A stretch of DNA of 64,000 nt from Pseudogulbenkiania ferrooxidans 2002 (GTDB lineage: Bacteria > Pseudomonadota > Gammaproteobacteria > Burkholderiales > Chromobacteriaceae), in the NCBI RefSeq assembly GCF_000174355.1, contig NZ_ACIS01000001.1:372001-436000 (forward strand), in the 5' to 3' direction. The notes beneath the pieces were generated by a model. The model made no database searches and was not told the origin of the DNA. It saw only the letters and a list, made by a program, of their open reading frames with translations. The first letter of the stretch is position 1. Each line of letters starts with the position of its first letter. Positions 47,422 to 57,210 of the stretch are shown piece after piece. The position numbers and the translations under genes are program-made.

Positions 47422-48293
47422 GTATTGAGCTCCGTTGAATGATTGTCTTGTTTAGTTTTAAGCATTGCCGCCCGGATCTTGGCGACAGCCTCACGGTTGC
47501 GATGATGACGCTCAGAGTCAAAAAACCAGCCCCACTTATTGAAATATTGGATTGCCGACTTGATGTGAGCAAACAAAAGCCTACGATTCTTGTACGATTG
47601 TTTCGCAAACGTATGCTTTACCACCGCATCAGGATAGAACACAACTCGGCCATGTTGAGCAAGACGTCTGGAAAGATCGGTGTCCTCCAGATACATGAAG
47701 AAACGCTGATCGAAGCCCCCGATTTTTCTGAACACTTCGGTACGAACTGCCATGAAGCAACCAGATACGTAAGGGATGTCAACAATCTGATCATATCCAA
47801 ACCAGCGTAGTTCGTAATCCTCATCAAGACGCTCGGCAAGTGCCGATGCAAAGCGTCGACTGAAAAGGTTGATCGGTGAAGGGAGCAACTTGCATAACCT
47901 CTGCAGGCTTCCATCCGGATAGACGACCTTGGGCACCAAACAAGCTACTTCTGGATGATCATTCATAAACCCAACTAGTTGAGATATCGTATTACCGTCA
48001 AACGTTATATCTGGGTTAATGATAAGGTGAATATTTGGTTCGGTTAGTTCAAAAACAGCGAGATTGTGTGATGCGCCAAAGCCAGGGTTTTGGGGGTTGT
48101 GAAAATAACTGGCATTAAATTCTTCGCAAAGCCCCTGCAACTCTGTAGTAGGCGAGTTGTCAATAACGAATAGATCAACTGCCATGTCTGCACCTTGCAC
48201 CGAAGCAAGAGTGCTGCGCAATATGTCAATATTATTCTGATATGTAACTATGGATGCGCTGACCTTAGTGTTGCTAATATTTTGATTTTCCAC
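47418..48293 (-). CDS. Glycosyltransferase family 2 (WbbL/rhamnosyltransferase-like)
   Basis: A 291-residue GT-A fold transferase: [18 protein letters not shown], the nucleotide-binding [17 protein letters not shown], the metal motif NPDI in place of DxD, and the acceptor region [34 protein letters not shown]. The NPGFG-ASHN pattern is that of rhamnosyltransferases such as WbbL, which fits the dTDP-rhamnose genes of this operon. Acceptor unknown. Overlaps manC by four bases. Confidence 0.85.
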   Translation of the reverse strand: MENQNISNTKVSASIVTYQNNIDILRSTLASVQGADMAVDLFVIDNSPTTELQGLCEEFNASYFHNPQNPGFGASHNLAVFELTEPNIHLIINPDITFDGNTISQLVGFMNDHPEVACLVPKVVYPDGSLQRLCKLLPSPINLFSRRFASALAERLDEDYELRWFGYDQIVDIPYVSGCFMAVRTEVFRKIGGFDQRFFMYLEDTDLSRRLAQHGRVVFYPDAVVKHTFAKQSYKNRRLLFAHIKSAIQYFNKWGWFFDSERHHRNREAVAKIRAAMLKTKQDNHSTELNT

Positions 48294-49173
48294 TTTGAAG
48301 CAACTCGTTTAAATATATAATCTTCTTTTTCTTCAAATATATAACCCAGAAAAGAAAAAGCCTTGCACCCCAATATAGTCGGAAAATAGCTGATAGTTTT
48401 CTAAACGCCCTTACAGAGAGCGAAGCCTGCTTAAGGGTGATATCATTTACATAGCCGCAATATTTTGTAAAGCATACAACTTTCTCATCTATTTGAGACT
48501 GCGTTGGGTATTCATTATATCTTTCCCACCCAAGATGAACGCATTGATATTTTTTAAGCCGTCCAACATGGTAATGAGGCTTTATGTATGAATTATGGCC
48601 AGGGTAAAATTTTGGCTCTTCATGAATGAACAAGTCGGATCTATAGATTGCAATAGTAGTATCTACTTGTGCTAGGTAGATATCCGGATTTAGGCTGTGT
48701 CTATAGAACTTTTCCTCCCCTGCAAATATAGCTTGCATTGAAGGTAGTTCTTTAATATGACTTAAGTCAATTGACAGACCGAGTTTACCTATCCACGGAT
48801 TTTCTGTCATGGTCCGAACAGATGCGGACAACCAACATTCGCCCGATAGCCTGTCAGGCTCTTTTACCGCAATATCGCCATCTGTGAGAACGAAAAACTG
48901 GTCAGCATCTTTGGATACTGACTTAAGAGCATCATTTAGGCCGAGAATCCATTTATTGGCTCTGTTTTCAACAGCCTTTATTGTAGTGGGGTATTTTTTT
49001 TCTAAATCTCTTATCAGCCTTCCTGTTAGCCCATCATTCGAATGGTTATCCACAATAATGAGCTCGTAGGGATAAATGGTATTACATAAAATAGAATTGA
49101 TACATTTCTCTAAGTGCCCCCCATCATTTCTGGTCATTACAAAAATTTTTACAGGTTTTTTTACTTTCTCCAT
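48274..49173 (-). CDS. Glycosyltransferase family 2
   Basis: A 299-residue GT-A type transferase: VMTRNDGGHLEKCINSIL, VDNHSNDGLT, and DGDIAV as the metal-binding motif. The C-terminal quarter is hydrophobic and basic (RLYWGARLFLFWVIYLKKKK), suggesting membrane association. The gene is AT-rich compared with flanking housekeeping genes. Its 3' end overlaps the next gene by 20 bases. Donor and acceptor cannot be assigned. Confidence 0.8.
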   Translation of the reverse strand: MEKVKKPVKIFVMTRNDGGHLEKCINSILCNTIYPYELIIVDNHSNDGLTGRLIRDLEKKYPTTIKAVENRANKWILGLNDALKSVSKDADQFFVLTDGDIAVKEPDRLSGECWLSASVRTMTENPWIGKLGLSIDLSHIKELPSMQAIFAGEEKFYRHSLNPDIYLAQVDTTIAIYRSDLFIHEEPKFYPGHNSYIKPHYHVGRLKKYQCVHLGWERYNEYPTQSQIDEKVVCFTKYCGYVNDITLKQASLSVRAFRKLSAIFRLYWGARLFLFWVIYLKKKKIIYLNELLQSGKSKY

Positions 49174-49988
49174 AGCGTCACCATTCTGGCAGGGAGAATG
49201 ATACCAATAATAAACTTTAGTTTCCTGCTTAAAAATAACTCTCTTATCTTTAGTGCGGAGTTATACGCCCTAATTTTCTTTATATTTTTTGATGAGGTTG
49301 CTTGATTTCCATGTCTTCTATATTTCAATAGGCTTTCCGGTATGCGGTAGAATTCTACCTCGGGCAGCTCGCGCATTATCCTAAGCCATAAATCATAATC
49401 TTCTGAGAAGCTACCAAAAGAATAACCACCCAACTTATTGATAATTTCCTTTCGAACCATCACAGTTGGATGTGCAATGCAGCAGATCAATGGAAGCAGT
49501 CTTCTATGGTCTTTGTCCGTTAGTTCAGGAAATTTACCTTCTCTAATTGCTTGGTCGTTTTCATCAATAAAATCAACCCCCGACGAAACCACTCCTATTT
49601 TTTTATTCTGTTCAAGGGTATTCAACTGTTTCTCGAGCCTTTCGGGAATGGATATGTCGTCGGCATCCATTCTGGCAATATATAAACCGCGTGCGTTATG
49701 TACTCCTAAATTAAGCGCAAAAGGAAGTCCTTTGATTTCAGTGTTCAGGATTCTTACCCTATTATGGTCGCCATATGTCAACCTAATTTTGTTTAAATGC
49801 TCGGTGCTACAGCCATTTGCTATAATGATTAATTCAAAATCTTGCAATGTCTGGGTAAGAATGCTCTCAACTGCAGGGATAAAAAACCGATCTACCCTAT
49901 TTACAGGAAGCAAAACAGAAACAACGGGGTGTTTTTCTTGTTGATCGCCTACCACTAGACTGGCAGATCCTTGTTTAATCTTATCCAT
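49161..49988 (-). CDS. Glycosyltransferase family 2
   Basis: A 275-residue GT-A transferase: VSVLLPVNRVDRFFIPAVESIL, ARMDADDIS (DxD metal motif), GGYSFGSFSEDYDLWLRIM in the acceptor region, and a short amphipathic C-terminal tail. Overlaps both neighbours (13 bases with the downstream transferase, 34 with the GT11 gene upstream), so all are translated from one message. Low GC. Confidence 0.83.
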   Translation of the reverse strand: MDKIKQGSASLVVGDQQEKHPVVSVLLPVNRVDRFFIPAVESILTQTLQDFELIIIANGCSTEHLNKIRLTYGDHNRVRILNTEIKGLPFALNLGVHNARGLYIARMDADDISIPERLEKQLNTLEQNKKIGVVSSGVDFIDENDQAIREGKFPELTDKDHRRLLPLICCIAHPTVMVRKEIINKLGGYSFGSFSEDYDLWLRIMRELPEVEFYRIPESLLKYRRHGNQATSSKNIKKIRAYNSALKIRELFLSRKLKFIIGIILPARMVTLWRK

Positions 49989-50839
49989 GATTTAGGTATC
50001 AAATCTGTTTCCGAAAGGTTTTTGTCATCAAACCAAGGGCTTGGACAAATAACAAGCTGCTCGTCTGTATTGTTGGCCAACCATGCTCCCCACCAGCTGA
50101 AGGTGCTGTTAGCAATAATGTGATGCTTTGACTGGGTCATCAGCCAAAAGTCAGTCTCTACAGACTCGCCCTCAATAAAAATGAGGTTCTTGCTTGTCTT
50201 GCCAATCTTGATATTCTCTTTAGCCCAGGCAATGTCATCACTAAAAATATAAAATTGGGCATCATTAATTCTTTCATTTAGTAAGGACATGGCATGGTTA
50301 TAATAGCCAAGAGAGCAGATGCCGTGGGTTCGTAGTGCCGAAGGATTAGACAAATAATCACCTCTGCGGATGTGAACGGCCACACTGTTCCCGCCCTGCA
50401 TTGCAACAGAAATCTGCTGGGCAGTTACAGATGACTGCTCCTTCAGAGTAAATTCTGCAGAAATTTCTTTTCTGTACTCTTGGAAATACAGCTCACTCTG
50501 CCAGTACCCGAGTAGCGCTTGACCCCTCTTCATACGATAGATGCGGTCTTGGTAAGTAAACTGCCTTTCTACATGCCACTTTTTAAAGGCTCTATCTATA
50601 ATTGGGTATCTTAACAGCAAATTTGCTTGCCAATTTGGATATAAGCTTTCTTCTTCTTTAGACAGTATTCGAGCAGAGATATTGAAATGATCTAACTTAT
50701 ACCCTCCATGAAGGGTGTAATGATCAAAAAACCTGGTATCCAGGACCAGAGGCTCGCTCTTTCTTTTTGACAAAGCAAAGGCCGTTGCATATTGGAAGAG
50801 CTGATTTCCCATCCCCCCCATGAGTCTTACAATAATCAC
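49955..50839 (-). CDS. Alpha-1,2-fucosyl/colitosyltransferase, family GT11
   Basis: A 294-residue GT-B transferase of family 11: MGGMGNQLFQYATAFAL at the N-terminus and the donor-binding HIRRGDY at 156-162, then ANSTFSWWGAWL. Known members transfer L-fucose from GDP-fucose in alpha-1,2 linkage, and at least one E. coli O-antigen homologue is linked to colitose. Given the ColD gene in this operon, the donor here may be GDP-L-colitose rather than GDP-L-fucose (inference). Confidence 0.85.
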   Translation of the reverse strand: MIIVRLMGGMGNQLFQYATAFALSKRKSEPLVLDTRFFDHYTLHGGYKLDHFNISARILSKEEESLYPNWQANLLLRYPIIDRAFKKWHVERQFTYQDRIYRMKRGQALLGYWQSELYFQEYRKEISAEFTLKEQSSVTAQQISVAMQGGNSVAVHIRRGDYLSNPSALRTHGICSLGYYNHAMSLLNERINDAQFYIFSDDIAWAKENIKIGKTSKNLIFIEGESVETDFWLMTQSKHHIIANSTFSWWGAWLANNTDEQLVICPSPWFDDKNLSETDLIPKSWIRLNKDLPV

Positions 50840-52315
50840 CTATATTCCTTGACTACGCTCTGCTGGTAATCGTACTGCCATTAGAGCGTGAAATGCCTTA
50901 CTTCGTTTTTGAACCCAGAGAAGAGCACATAGACTGAGGGTGCCACTGATGAAAAGCACTGAAATATGACCTGCCATAGAGCTGGCCTGTAGCGAGAAAG
51001 TTAGCAGGATCACGATTAGGCCAGCCAAGAGTGCCAACAACCAGTTTTTGCGATCAGGATATATTGGAGCTATCTGATGCATCTTATATACGGCAGTCAC
51101 TAGCACACACAGCATGGCAAAGGCCAAGATCCAAGGTACCCATATTACAGTTGCCTTCATTAGGTAAAGAACACCAAAGCCAATCACTGCAGATACAACG
51201 CCGACCAAGTAGGGAAAGATCATTGAGGCCGTTTTACGTTCTATTTGTGCCGCTTGAGTAATTACGTTTGTGGTAGCTCGCATCGCTTCGATCAGCATGG
51301 CGATACTGCAAAGTTGACTGGCATTCGCGAATCGTAGGTCGGCTAATACAACCAGCAGATGCGGGGCTGTCGCCAACCCCAAACCTAGCAAAATCAAATA
51401 ACTAGGTATCACTACGTTGACCATCTGATTGAATGCATTCCGCTTGTCGGTATCGTTCTCTCTGCTCAAGCAGCAGTAATACTTCGGATATACAACCTGG
51501 CCAGCCACATTTTCTATAATTGCCCAGAATTGAGCCGCCACGGCCAACCCCAAAACAAGTAGCCCCAGATCACGCGCCCCCCAGACGGCATCCACGAAAA
51601 AACGGTACCCGCTGCCAAGCAACCACATTAATCCGGTTGCCATCGCCAAGGGCAAACAATAGTGTTGCAATGTGGTACGGTCCAGAAATGCTGAACGGAC
51701 CGCCGTGGGTGTAGTGGGTTCTTCACGCCGAAGCATGTGTAAAGCTGGCAATGCGCCGCAAGCGAGCCCAACGAGTTGCCCGGCGAGCCAGAAGGTGGCC
51801 TGCGCCTGCCAGTTAATCAGTAGGGCGGACATCACCAGTCCAGCCGCAACCGTCAGCATGCTCAACGCAGCAGTCCCTGCACGGTGGCCAAGCATATTCA
51901 GCATTGGGACCAGCGTGGCGTTCCATGTACCAAGCCAGACAGTCAGAGACAGAACCACCGCTATACCCAGTTGGTTTGCCATATGGGCAGTCCAGCCGGT
52001 TCGCGCTCCATACCATGTGCCGGCTAGTATGAAGGTAATGATGGCCAAGCAAATCAGGTAGTGGTTATACCGCTTCAATTGGTCAAGCAACACCCCTTGC
52101 TGGTGCCAGTCGTGTGTATGGCGGCTGACGTGCTGCCCGACAGGGTTGATCAGGAATAGTCCAAAGAACCCTGTCAGTGCAGTCATCAGACCGAGCAAGC
52201 CAAACTGGTCAACGGTGAGATAATGGGTCACCAGACGTAAGGCGACCAGCCCTAGTGCTGCTTGGCCAAGGCGTGCCAAGCCTAGCCATACGATGTCATA
52301 ACTTGCCTTTCTCAA
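50840..52315 (-). CDS. wzx: Wzx-type polysaccharide flippase
   Basis: A 491-residue polytopic protein with 12-14 hydrophobic helices, of the MATE/PST superfamily. The N-terminal helix has LARLGQAALGLVALRLVTHYL, the usual start of Wzx. It would flip undecaprenyl-linked repeat units to the periplasm. Starts with TTG at 52315; no better start is near. GC is intermediate. Ends directly before the GT11 gene. No polymerase gene (Wzy) was found beside it. Confidence 0.85.
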   Translation of the reverse strand: MRKASYDIVWLGLARLGQAALGLVALRLVTHYLTVDQFGLLGLMTALTGFFGLFLINPVGQHVSRHTHDWHQQGVLLDQLKRYNHYLICLAIITFILAGTWYGARTGWTAHMANQLGIAVVLSLTVWLGTWNATLVPMLNMLGHRAGTAALSMLTVAAGLVMSALLINWQAQATFWLAGQLVGLACGALPALHMLRREEPTTPTAVRSAFLDRTTLQHYCLPLAMATGLMWLLGSGYRFFVDAVWGARDLGLLVLGLAVAAQFWAIIENVAGQVVYPKYYCCLSRENDTDKRNAFNQMVNVVIPSYLILLGLGLATAPHLLVVLADLRFANASQLCSIAMLIEAMRATTNVITQAAQIERKTASMIFPYLVGVVSAVIGFGVLYLMKATVIWVPWILAFAMLCVLVTAVYKMHQIAPIYPDRKNWLLALLAGLIVILLTFSLQASSMAGHISVLFISGTLSLCALLWVQKRSKAFHALMAVRLPAERSQGI

Positions 52316-52333
52316 CGCAGCAGCCCCAAGTCC

Positions 52334-52483
52334 TTAGTCGATCTGGTCGGTTATCATATTGGCAAAGTGCTCTGCTGAGAACGGCGCCACTGCTTCGCTC
52401 TTTAGAAGGCAACGATGTTCTCCTGATAGCGAACTATAGTCAGTTTCGTTCAGGCTTTTGAGGAATTTGTACATTGTTCGCAT
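52334..52483 (-). CDS. Small ORF, possible remnant of a glycosyltransferase 3' end
   Basis: A 49-residue frame too short for most gene finders: ATG at 52483, with SLNETDYSSLSGEHRCLL and ending FSAEHFANMITDQID. The spacing of Leu, Tyr and Ser and the closing FS.E.F. pattern look like the last helix of a family 1/4 glycosyltransferase, so it may be the remainder of a deleted gene. A GGAGG lies 25 bases upstream, too far to be a good site. It sits in a 293-base AT-rich gap between wzx and a GT2 gene, 18 bases before the wzx start, so it may be translated only as a leader. Not certain to be expressed. Confidence 0.3.
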   Translation of the reverse strand: MRTMYKFLKSLNETDYSSLSGEHRCLLKSEAVAPFSAEHFANMITDQID

Positions 52484-52608
52484 GGTACTCTATTTTGCTA
52501 TTCAAAATCCTCCGCGCAGAACATTTTGGAGATGAACTGATGAAGGTTTTTCTAAAATTAGTCTATAAGTGTACTTAAATATACAAAAAAGCAATGTTCG
52601 CTCTTTAT

Positions 52609-53358
52609 TCAATAGCTTTTGAGCTTGCTAATCCAGAATTTGAGGCGCGCAATAGCATAATCCATACTCATCCCTTGAATTTCAAGTATTGAATCAAGTC
52701 GTTCCTTGTGCCCCATCCGGAAAAACTTCGTGGAAATGTTACCATCCTGTATGTTGACAGTAGACGCCTGAGGTGCGCAAACGGCTCTAAGAATTCCTTT
52801 GCTGGCTGCCCTAAAATAAAAATCGAAATCCATTGCATATTTCTTTTTTTCTAAAAAGAGAAGTTTTTTGACAATTTCTGCATCACAGTAAAAGTTCTGC
52901 AGCCCAGCGATTGTTCCATACTTCACTAGTGTCTTTGTGTTTACACTCTTTACTGGCGCATTTCTATAAAAAAATCGACCATTCCTCTCGAACGTAAATG
53001 AATCAAAAAAAGCAGCATTGGCCATGCTAAAATCGAACAGTAGCGTCGCAACGGTTTCTAAGCTGTGAGGCATTAATATGTCATCAACGCCCATATAACC
53101 AAATATTGCGTCGTTTTCAATTTCATTTATCCCCATGTTTATTGCATGCGATATCCCTTTGTCTTTGCGCTTCACCCAAACTATCGATGGATTATTTTGC
53201 GAATATGCATTGATGATGGTGTGCGATCCGTCTGTTGATTTCCCATCAACAATAATTAATTGTTTTTCCTGATAACTTTGGTTGAGGAATGATTTTATTG
53301 CGTGCTCGAGATATCGCTCACCATTGAAACACGGCATAACTATGCTAATTTTTTTCAC
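52609..53358 (-). CDS. Glycosyltransferase family 2 (WcaA/WfgS-like)
   Basis: A 249-residue GT-A transferase: SIVMPCFNGERYLEHAIKSFL, IVDGKSTDGSHTII, the metal motif VDDIL, and a late acceptor region. The IVDGKSTDGT-type pattern with RKDKGISHAINMG is characteristic of one O-antigen GT2 subgroup. Separated from colD by 37 bases. Low GC. Confidence 0.85.
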   Translation of the reverse strand: MKKISIVMPCFNGERYLEHAIKSFLNQSYQEKQLIIVDGKSTDGSHTIINAYSQNNPSIVWVKRKDKGISHAINMGINEIENDAIFGYMGVDDILMPHSLETVATLLFDFSMANAAFFDSFTFERNGRFFYRNAPVKSVNTKTLVKYGTIAGLQNFYCDAEIVKKLLFLEKKKYAMDFDFYFRAASKGILRAVCAPQASTVNIQDGNISTKFFRMGHKERLDSILEIQGMSMDYAIARLKFWISKLKSY

Positions 53359-53395
53359 TTGCTAAAATTTCCCTCAACCCGAGCAGACAACTTGT

Positions 53396-54559
53396 TTATT
53401 TGCTAATGACTGCGTGCAAATACGATATTTGGCTTGCTAAGTCATAGTGATGGTTTCCGACAAAAAATCCATTCCTGTCAATATATTCAGCATTGACAAG
53501 CTCGTCATGAATGTTGTAATCAAACCACTTGAGCACCTCGTTTTTGGCAAAATTACCCGCAACGATAGGGCGAACGTCGATATTTGCTTCAGCCAGTTTC
53601 TTGACCAGCTCATCGCGTGTGATCGGGGCATCAGGTTTCAATACCAAGGCAAAGCCGAACCAACTGCTTTCTCCTGTTTCCTGCTGAATATCGAGCCATG
53701 AATGATGGGAGAAAATCTCCTGAAAATAGGCCGCATTGTCGCGGCGGGCCTGGATCATTTCGGGCAGCTTTTTCAGCTGTTCTTGCCCGATCGCTCCGCT
53801 CAGCTCCAGCGGTCGCAAGTTATAGCCTGGAAGGACAAAGCGGAACGACTCTTCAAAGGGGTTGTCGCTTTTTTCGCCGCAGACATGGTTGAACTTGGGC
53901 AAGTTACGGGTCCAACCATGAGCTCGCAGACATAACAGAATGTGATAAAGCTCCTCGTCATCGGTGACAACGAGGCCACCTTCCATGGTGGAAATATGGT
54001 GACTAAAGAAGCTGCTGAACGTGCCCATCAGGCCGAAGGTGCCGGCTTGTTTGCCATCAAACATGGCACCCATTGATTCGCAGTTGTCTTCCAGTAGAAT
54101 GATATCGTGGCTGCCGACAATCTGGCGGATCTTGGCAAAGTCGTTTGGATTTCCCAACAGGTTGACTGCCAGAATGGCGCGGGTTTTTTCACTAATAGCC
54201 GCTTCCAGCTGTGACAGGTCCATATTGAGGGTGTTACGGTCGATATCGACAAACTTCAACTTGAGACCGTATTGCTGCAGGGGGTAGTAGGTGGTACTCC
54301 ACGACACGGCCGGGACAATGACCTCGTCTCCCTGTTTGAGCGCGCCTTGCTTACGGAAGATCAGAGCACCGATCATGGCAAGGTTGGCTGAGGAGCCGGA
54401 ATTGACCATCACAGCGAACCGGCTGCCGCTCCAGGCTGCGAATTCTTTTTCAAACTGAGCAACTTCCTTGCCCATGGAGAACATTCCGGAGTCAATAACA
54501 CGCTGCATGGCTGCGTATTCGGCTTCATCCCAAGTGGAGCTGGCGAGTGGATAATGCAT
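53396..54559 (-). CDS. colD: GDP-4-keto-6-deoxy-D-mannose 3-dehydratase (ColD type)
   Basis: A 387-residue PLP enzyme of the DegT/AHBA aminotransferase fold that removes the 3-OH of GDP-4-keto-6-deoxymannose on the way to L-colitose. The decisive feature is FFSHHISTMEGG: His187-His188 stand where ordinary aminotransferases have the PLP lysine, and His188 is the catalytic base in characterised ColD. Further ColD-like runs: LRAHGWTRNLPK, FRFVLPGYNLRPLELSGAIG and RPIVAGNF. Its start codon overlaps the stop of the epimerase/reductase gene by one base (TAATG), so the two are translationally coupled and probably act in the same pathway. Confidence 0.88.
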   Translation of the reverse strand: MHYPLASSTWDEAEYAAMQRVIDSGMFSMGKEVAQFEKEFAAWSGSRFAVMVNSGSSANLAMIGALIFRKQGALKQGDEVIVPAVSWSTTYYPLQQYGLKLKFVDIDRNTLNMDLSQLEAAISEKTRAILAVNLLGNPNDFAKIRQIVGSHDIILLEDNCESMGAMFDGKQAGTFGLMGTFSSFFSHHISTMEGGLVVTDDEELYHILLCLRAHGWTRNLPKFNHVCGEKSDNPFEESFRFVLPGYNLRPLELSGAIGQEQLKKLPEMIQARRDNAAYFQEIFSHHSWLDIQQETGESSWFGFALVLKPDAPITRDELVKKLAEANIDVRPIVAGNFAKNEVLKWFDYNIHDELVNAEYIDRNGFFVGNHHYDLASQISYLHAVISK

Positions 54560-55488
54560 TACTTATTCCCGATCATTGTATTCAGATAGAAATCATAGGT
54601 CTTGGCCAAGCCTTCCTTGAGGCTGCTGCTGGCCACCCAACCCCACGCACGCGCTTTGCTTGCATCTGTCAGCTTGCGGTTCATGCCTACCGGCTTGCTT
54701 AAATCGTGTGTGAATTCACCATCGTAACCAATCACTTCGGCAGCCATTTGGTAGTATTCATTAACCGTGAAATCATAACCAAGGCCGATATTCATCAAGC
54801 TTGGCATGTCGGCAAGATCATAACTTGCCTTGAACAATGCCTCAGCAAGGTCCCCAGCATACATGAATTCTCGGCGCGCATTGCCATCACCCCAGATTTC
54901 AACCTTTCTAACACCGGTTATTTTGGCTTGATGCAATTTGTAGATTATTGCAGGTATAAGGTGCGACCAACGCGGATCAAACTTGTCGTGCCGGCCGTAG
55001 AGATTGCACGGAACGACTGTTTTATAGTTCAACTCTGATCGTTCGCGACAAAGATAATCAGCAAGACGAGCGATGGTGATCTTGGCTAGAGCGTAGCCTT
55101 CATTGGTAGGTTCTAACTCACCAGACAGAACGTCCTCTTCTTTCAATGGGTCGTTGCGATTACGCGGGTACATACACGAACTGCCAATATTGATCAGCTT
55201 TGGTACCCCAGCCTTAGCCGCTGCCAATAGCACATTGCGACCCATGTCGAGGTTTTCTATCAAGAAACGAACAGGCTCCCGCATGTTTGCCTGAATGCCC
55301 CCAACTCGACCGGCTGCGTGAATAATCAAATCAGGCTGCTTTTTGTCAATATATTGACAAGTGGCTATGAAGTCGGTCAGATCGAGATCGCTATGGCGTG
55401 GCGTTAGCCAGGTATGGTTGCCCGCTTCCTCATGTTCGAGAAGATTGCGCCCCACCATTCCCGAAGCGCCAGTCAGGAAAATTTTCAT
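54559..55488 (-). CDS. GDP-4-keto-6-deoxy-sugar epimerase/reductase (ColC or GDP-fucose synthase type)
   Basis: A 309-residue extended SDR of the Fcl/ColC family. NAD(P) loop GASGMVG, SSCMYP with Cys105, the catalytic Tyr132-x3-Lys136 (YALAK), and His176 (PRWSHLIPA); Cys and His are the epimerase acid/base pair. As Fcl it would turn GDP-4-keto-6-deoxymannose into GDP-L-fucose; as ColC it would turn the 3-deoxy product of ColD into GDP-L-colitose. Only one such gene is present and it is coupled to colD, which favours ColC. Sequence alone does not settle it. Confidence 0.82.
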   Translation of the reverse strand: MKIFLTGASGMVGRNLLEHEEAGNHTWLTPRHSDLDLTDFIATCQYIDKKQPDLIIHAAGRVGGIQANMREPVRFLIENLDMGRNVLLAAAKAGVPKLINIGSSCMYPRNRNDPLKEEDVLSGELEPTNEGYALAKITIARLADYLCRERSELNYKTVVPCNLYGRHDKFDPRWSHLIPAIIYKLHQAKITGVRKVEIWGDGNARREFMYAGDLAEALFKASYDLADMPSLMNIGLGYDFTVNEYYQMAAEVIGYDGEFTHDLSKPVGMNRKLTDASKARAWGWVASSSLKEGLAKTYDFYLNTMIGNK

Positions 55489-55512
55489 AAAATTATCAAT
55501 TCAGCGTGAAAA

Positions 55513-56634
55513 CTATCGTTCGCTGCTCACCGGTACTTCGAAACCATGAGTCTTGAGCAGTGCATGCCGTTTGGCCTGCTCCAGATCGTAGGCCACCATC
55601 TCTTTCACCATCTCTGCCAGTGTCGTTTCGGGTACCCAGCCCAGTTTTTCTTTGGCTTTCGATGGGTCGCCCAGCAGCGTTTCGACTTCGGCGGGGCGGA
55701 AATAGCGCGGATCGACGGCAACCACTATATCGCCGATTTTTAGCGCCGGAGACTTATCACCTTCAATCGCGGCTACAACCGCCTTTTCCTCTACGCCATG
55801 TCCCACGAAATTCAGGGTCAACCCTAGTTCTGCGGCTGCCATGCGGATAAAATCGCGTACGCTATATTGCACCCCAGTGGCGATCACGAAATCATCCGGT
55901 TGATCTTGTTGTAACATCAACCATTGCATTTTAATGTAATCGCGGGCATGCCCCCAGTCGCGCAACGCATCCATATTGCCCATATGTAAGCATGGTTCCA
56001 ATCCTTGGGCAATGTTAGCCAAGCCGCGAGTAATTTTGCGAGTAACAAAGGTTTCGCCACGACGTGGCGACTCGTGGTTAAACAAGATGCCATTACAGGC
56101 ATACATACCATAGGCTTCACGGTAGTTTACGGTGATCCAGTAGGCATACATCTTGGCAACGGCATAGGGGCTGCGCGGGTAAAATGGGGTGGTTTCGCGC
56201 TGGGGGGTCTCCTGCACCAAACCGTACAATTCGGATGTAGACGCTTGATAAAAGCGGGTTCTCTTTTCCTGCCCCAAGAAGCGGATTGCCTCCAGAAGTC
56301 GCAAAGTTCCCATTGCATCCACATCAGCGGTGTACTCTGGCGATTCAAAACTCACTGCTACATGTGATTGTGCTCCCAAATTATATACTTCGTCCGGTTG
56401 CACCTCTTGTATGATACGGGTTAGGTTGGAGGAATCAGTCAGATCGCCATAATGCAATTTTAAGCGTGCATTCTCGACATGGGGGTCTTGAAAAATATGG
56501 TCGATACGCTGCGTATTGAAAGAAGATGCTCTGCGTTTGATGCCATGGACCTCATAGCCTTTTTCTAATAGAAATTCAGCAAGATAAGATCCATCTTGAC
56601 CAGTAATGCCAGTTATAAGTGCTTTCTTTTTCAT
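55513..56634 (-). CDS. gmd: GDP-mannose 4,6-dehydratase
   Basis: A 373-residue SDR that converts GDP-mannose to GDP-4-keto-6-deoxymannose, the common precursor of fucose and colitose. NADP loop [29 protein letters not shown] (Tyr-x3-Lys) and [21 protein letters not shown] are typical. Full length. Follows rfbC after 30 bases and precedes the epimerase/reductase after 24. Confidence 0.96.
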   Translation of the reverse strand: MKKKALITGITGQDGSYLAEFLLEKGYEVHGIKRRASSFNTQRIDHIFQDPHVENARLKLHYGDLTDSSNLTRIIQEVQPDEVYNLGAQSHVAVSFESPEYTADVDAMGTLRLLEAIRFLGQEKRTRFYQASTSELYGLVQETPQRETTPFYPRSPYAVAKMYAYWITVNYREAYGMYACNGILFNHESPRRGETFVTRKITRGLANIAQGLEPCLHMGNMDALRDWGHARDYIKMQWLMLQQDQPDDFVIATGVQYSVRDFIRMAAAELGLTLNFVGHGVEEKAVVAAIEGDKSPALKIGDIVVAVDPRYFRPAEVETLLGDPSKAKEKLGWVPETTLAEMVKEMVAYDLEQAKRHALLKTHGFEVPVSSER

Positions 56635-56664
56635 GCGTTTCCTAGCTAATATTTTAAAGCTTTA

Positions 56665-57210
56665 TCAGAAAATAATTTGATCTGTAAAAGCGAGTCCATT
56701 ATTATCCTTTTTGGATAAGGTCGGATCAAAACCAGTTGGCCATTTTATAGAAAGGTTTTGATCATTCCAATTTATACACCGTTCACTTTCAGGGGCGTAG
56801 TAATCCGTAGTCTTATATAAAAATTCGGCTACCTTGGACAGGGTGAGAAAGCCATGAGCAAACCCCTCCGGAATCCACAACTGCCGTTTGTTCTCCGCCG
56901 ACAGGTTTACTCCGACCCACTGGCCGAAGGTAGGAGATGACTTGCGAATGTCCACTGCCACGTCGAACACTTCGCCCACCGCACAGCGCACCAGCTTTGC
57001 TTGGGCATGGGGCGGCAACTGGTAATGCAGCCCGCGCAGTACGCCTTTAACCGAGCGCGAATGGTTGTCCTGGACGAATTTTACCTGCTGGCCGATGGCT
57101 TCCTCGAATTGCTTATGGTTGAAACTCTCGTAAAAAAAGCCGCGCTCGTCACCGAAGACTTGGGGTTCGATGATCTTGACGTCGGGGATGGCGGTATCGA
57201 TGACCTTCAA
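56665..57210 (-). CDS. rfbC: dTDP-4-dehydrorhamnose 3,5-epimerase
   Basis: A 181-residue cupin epimerase: third step to dTDP-L-rhamnose. [32 protein letters not shown] (catalytic His), [19 protein letters not shown] and PEGFAHGFL. Overlaps the end of rfbA by four bases. Confidence 0.96.
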   Translation of the reverse strand: MKVIDTAIPDVKIIEPQVFGDERGFFYESFNHKQFEEAIGQQVKFVQDNHSRSVKGVLRGLHYQLPPHAQAKLVRCAVGEVFDVAVDIRKSSPTFGQWVGVNLSAENKRQLWIPEGFAHGFLTLSKVAEFLYKTTDYYAPESERCINWNDQNLSIKWPTGFDPTLSKKDNNGLAFTDQIIF

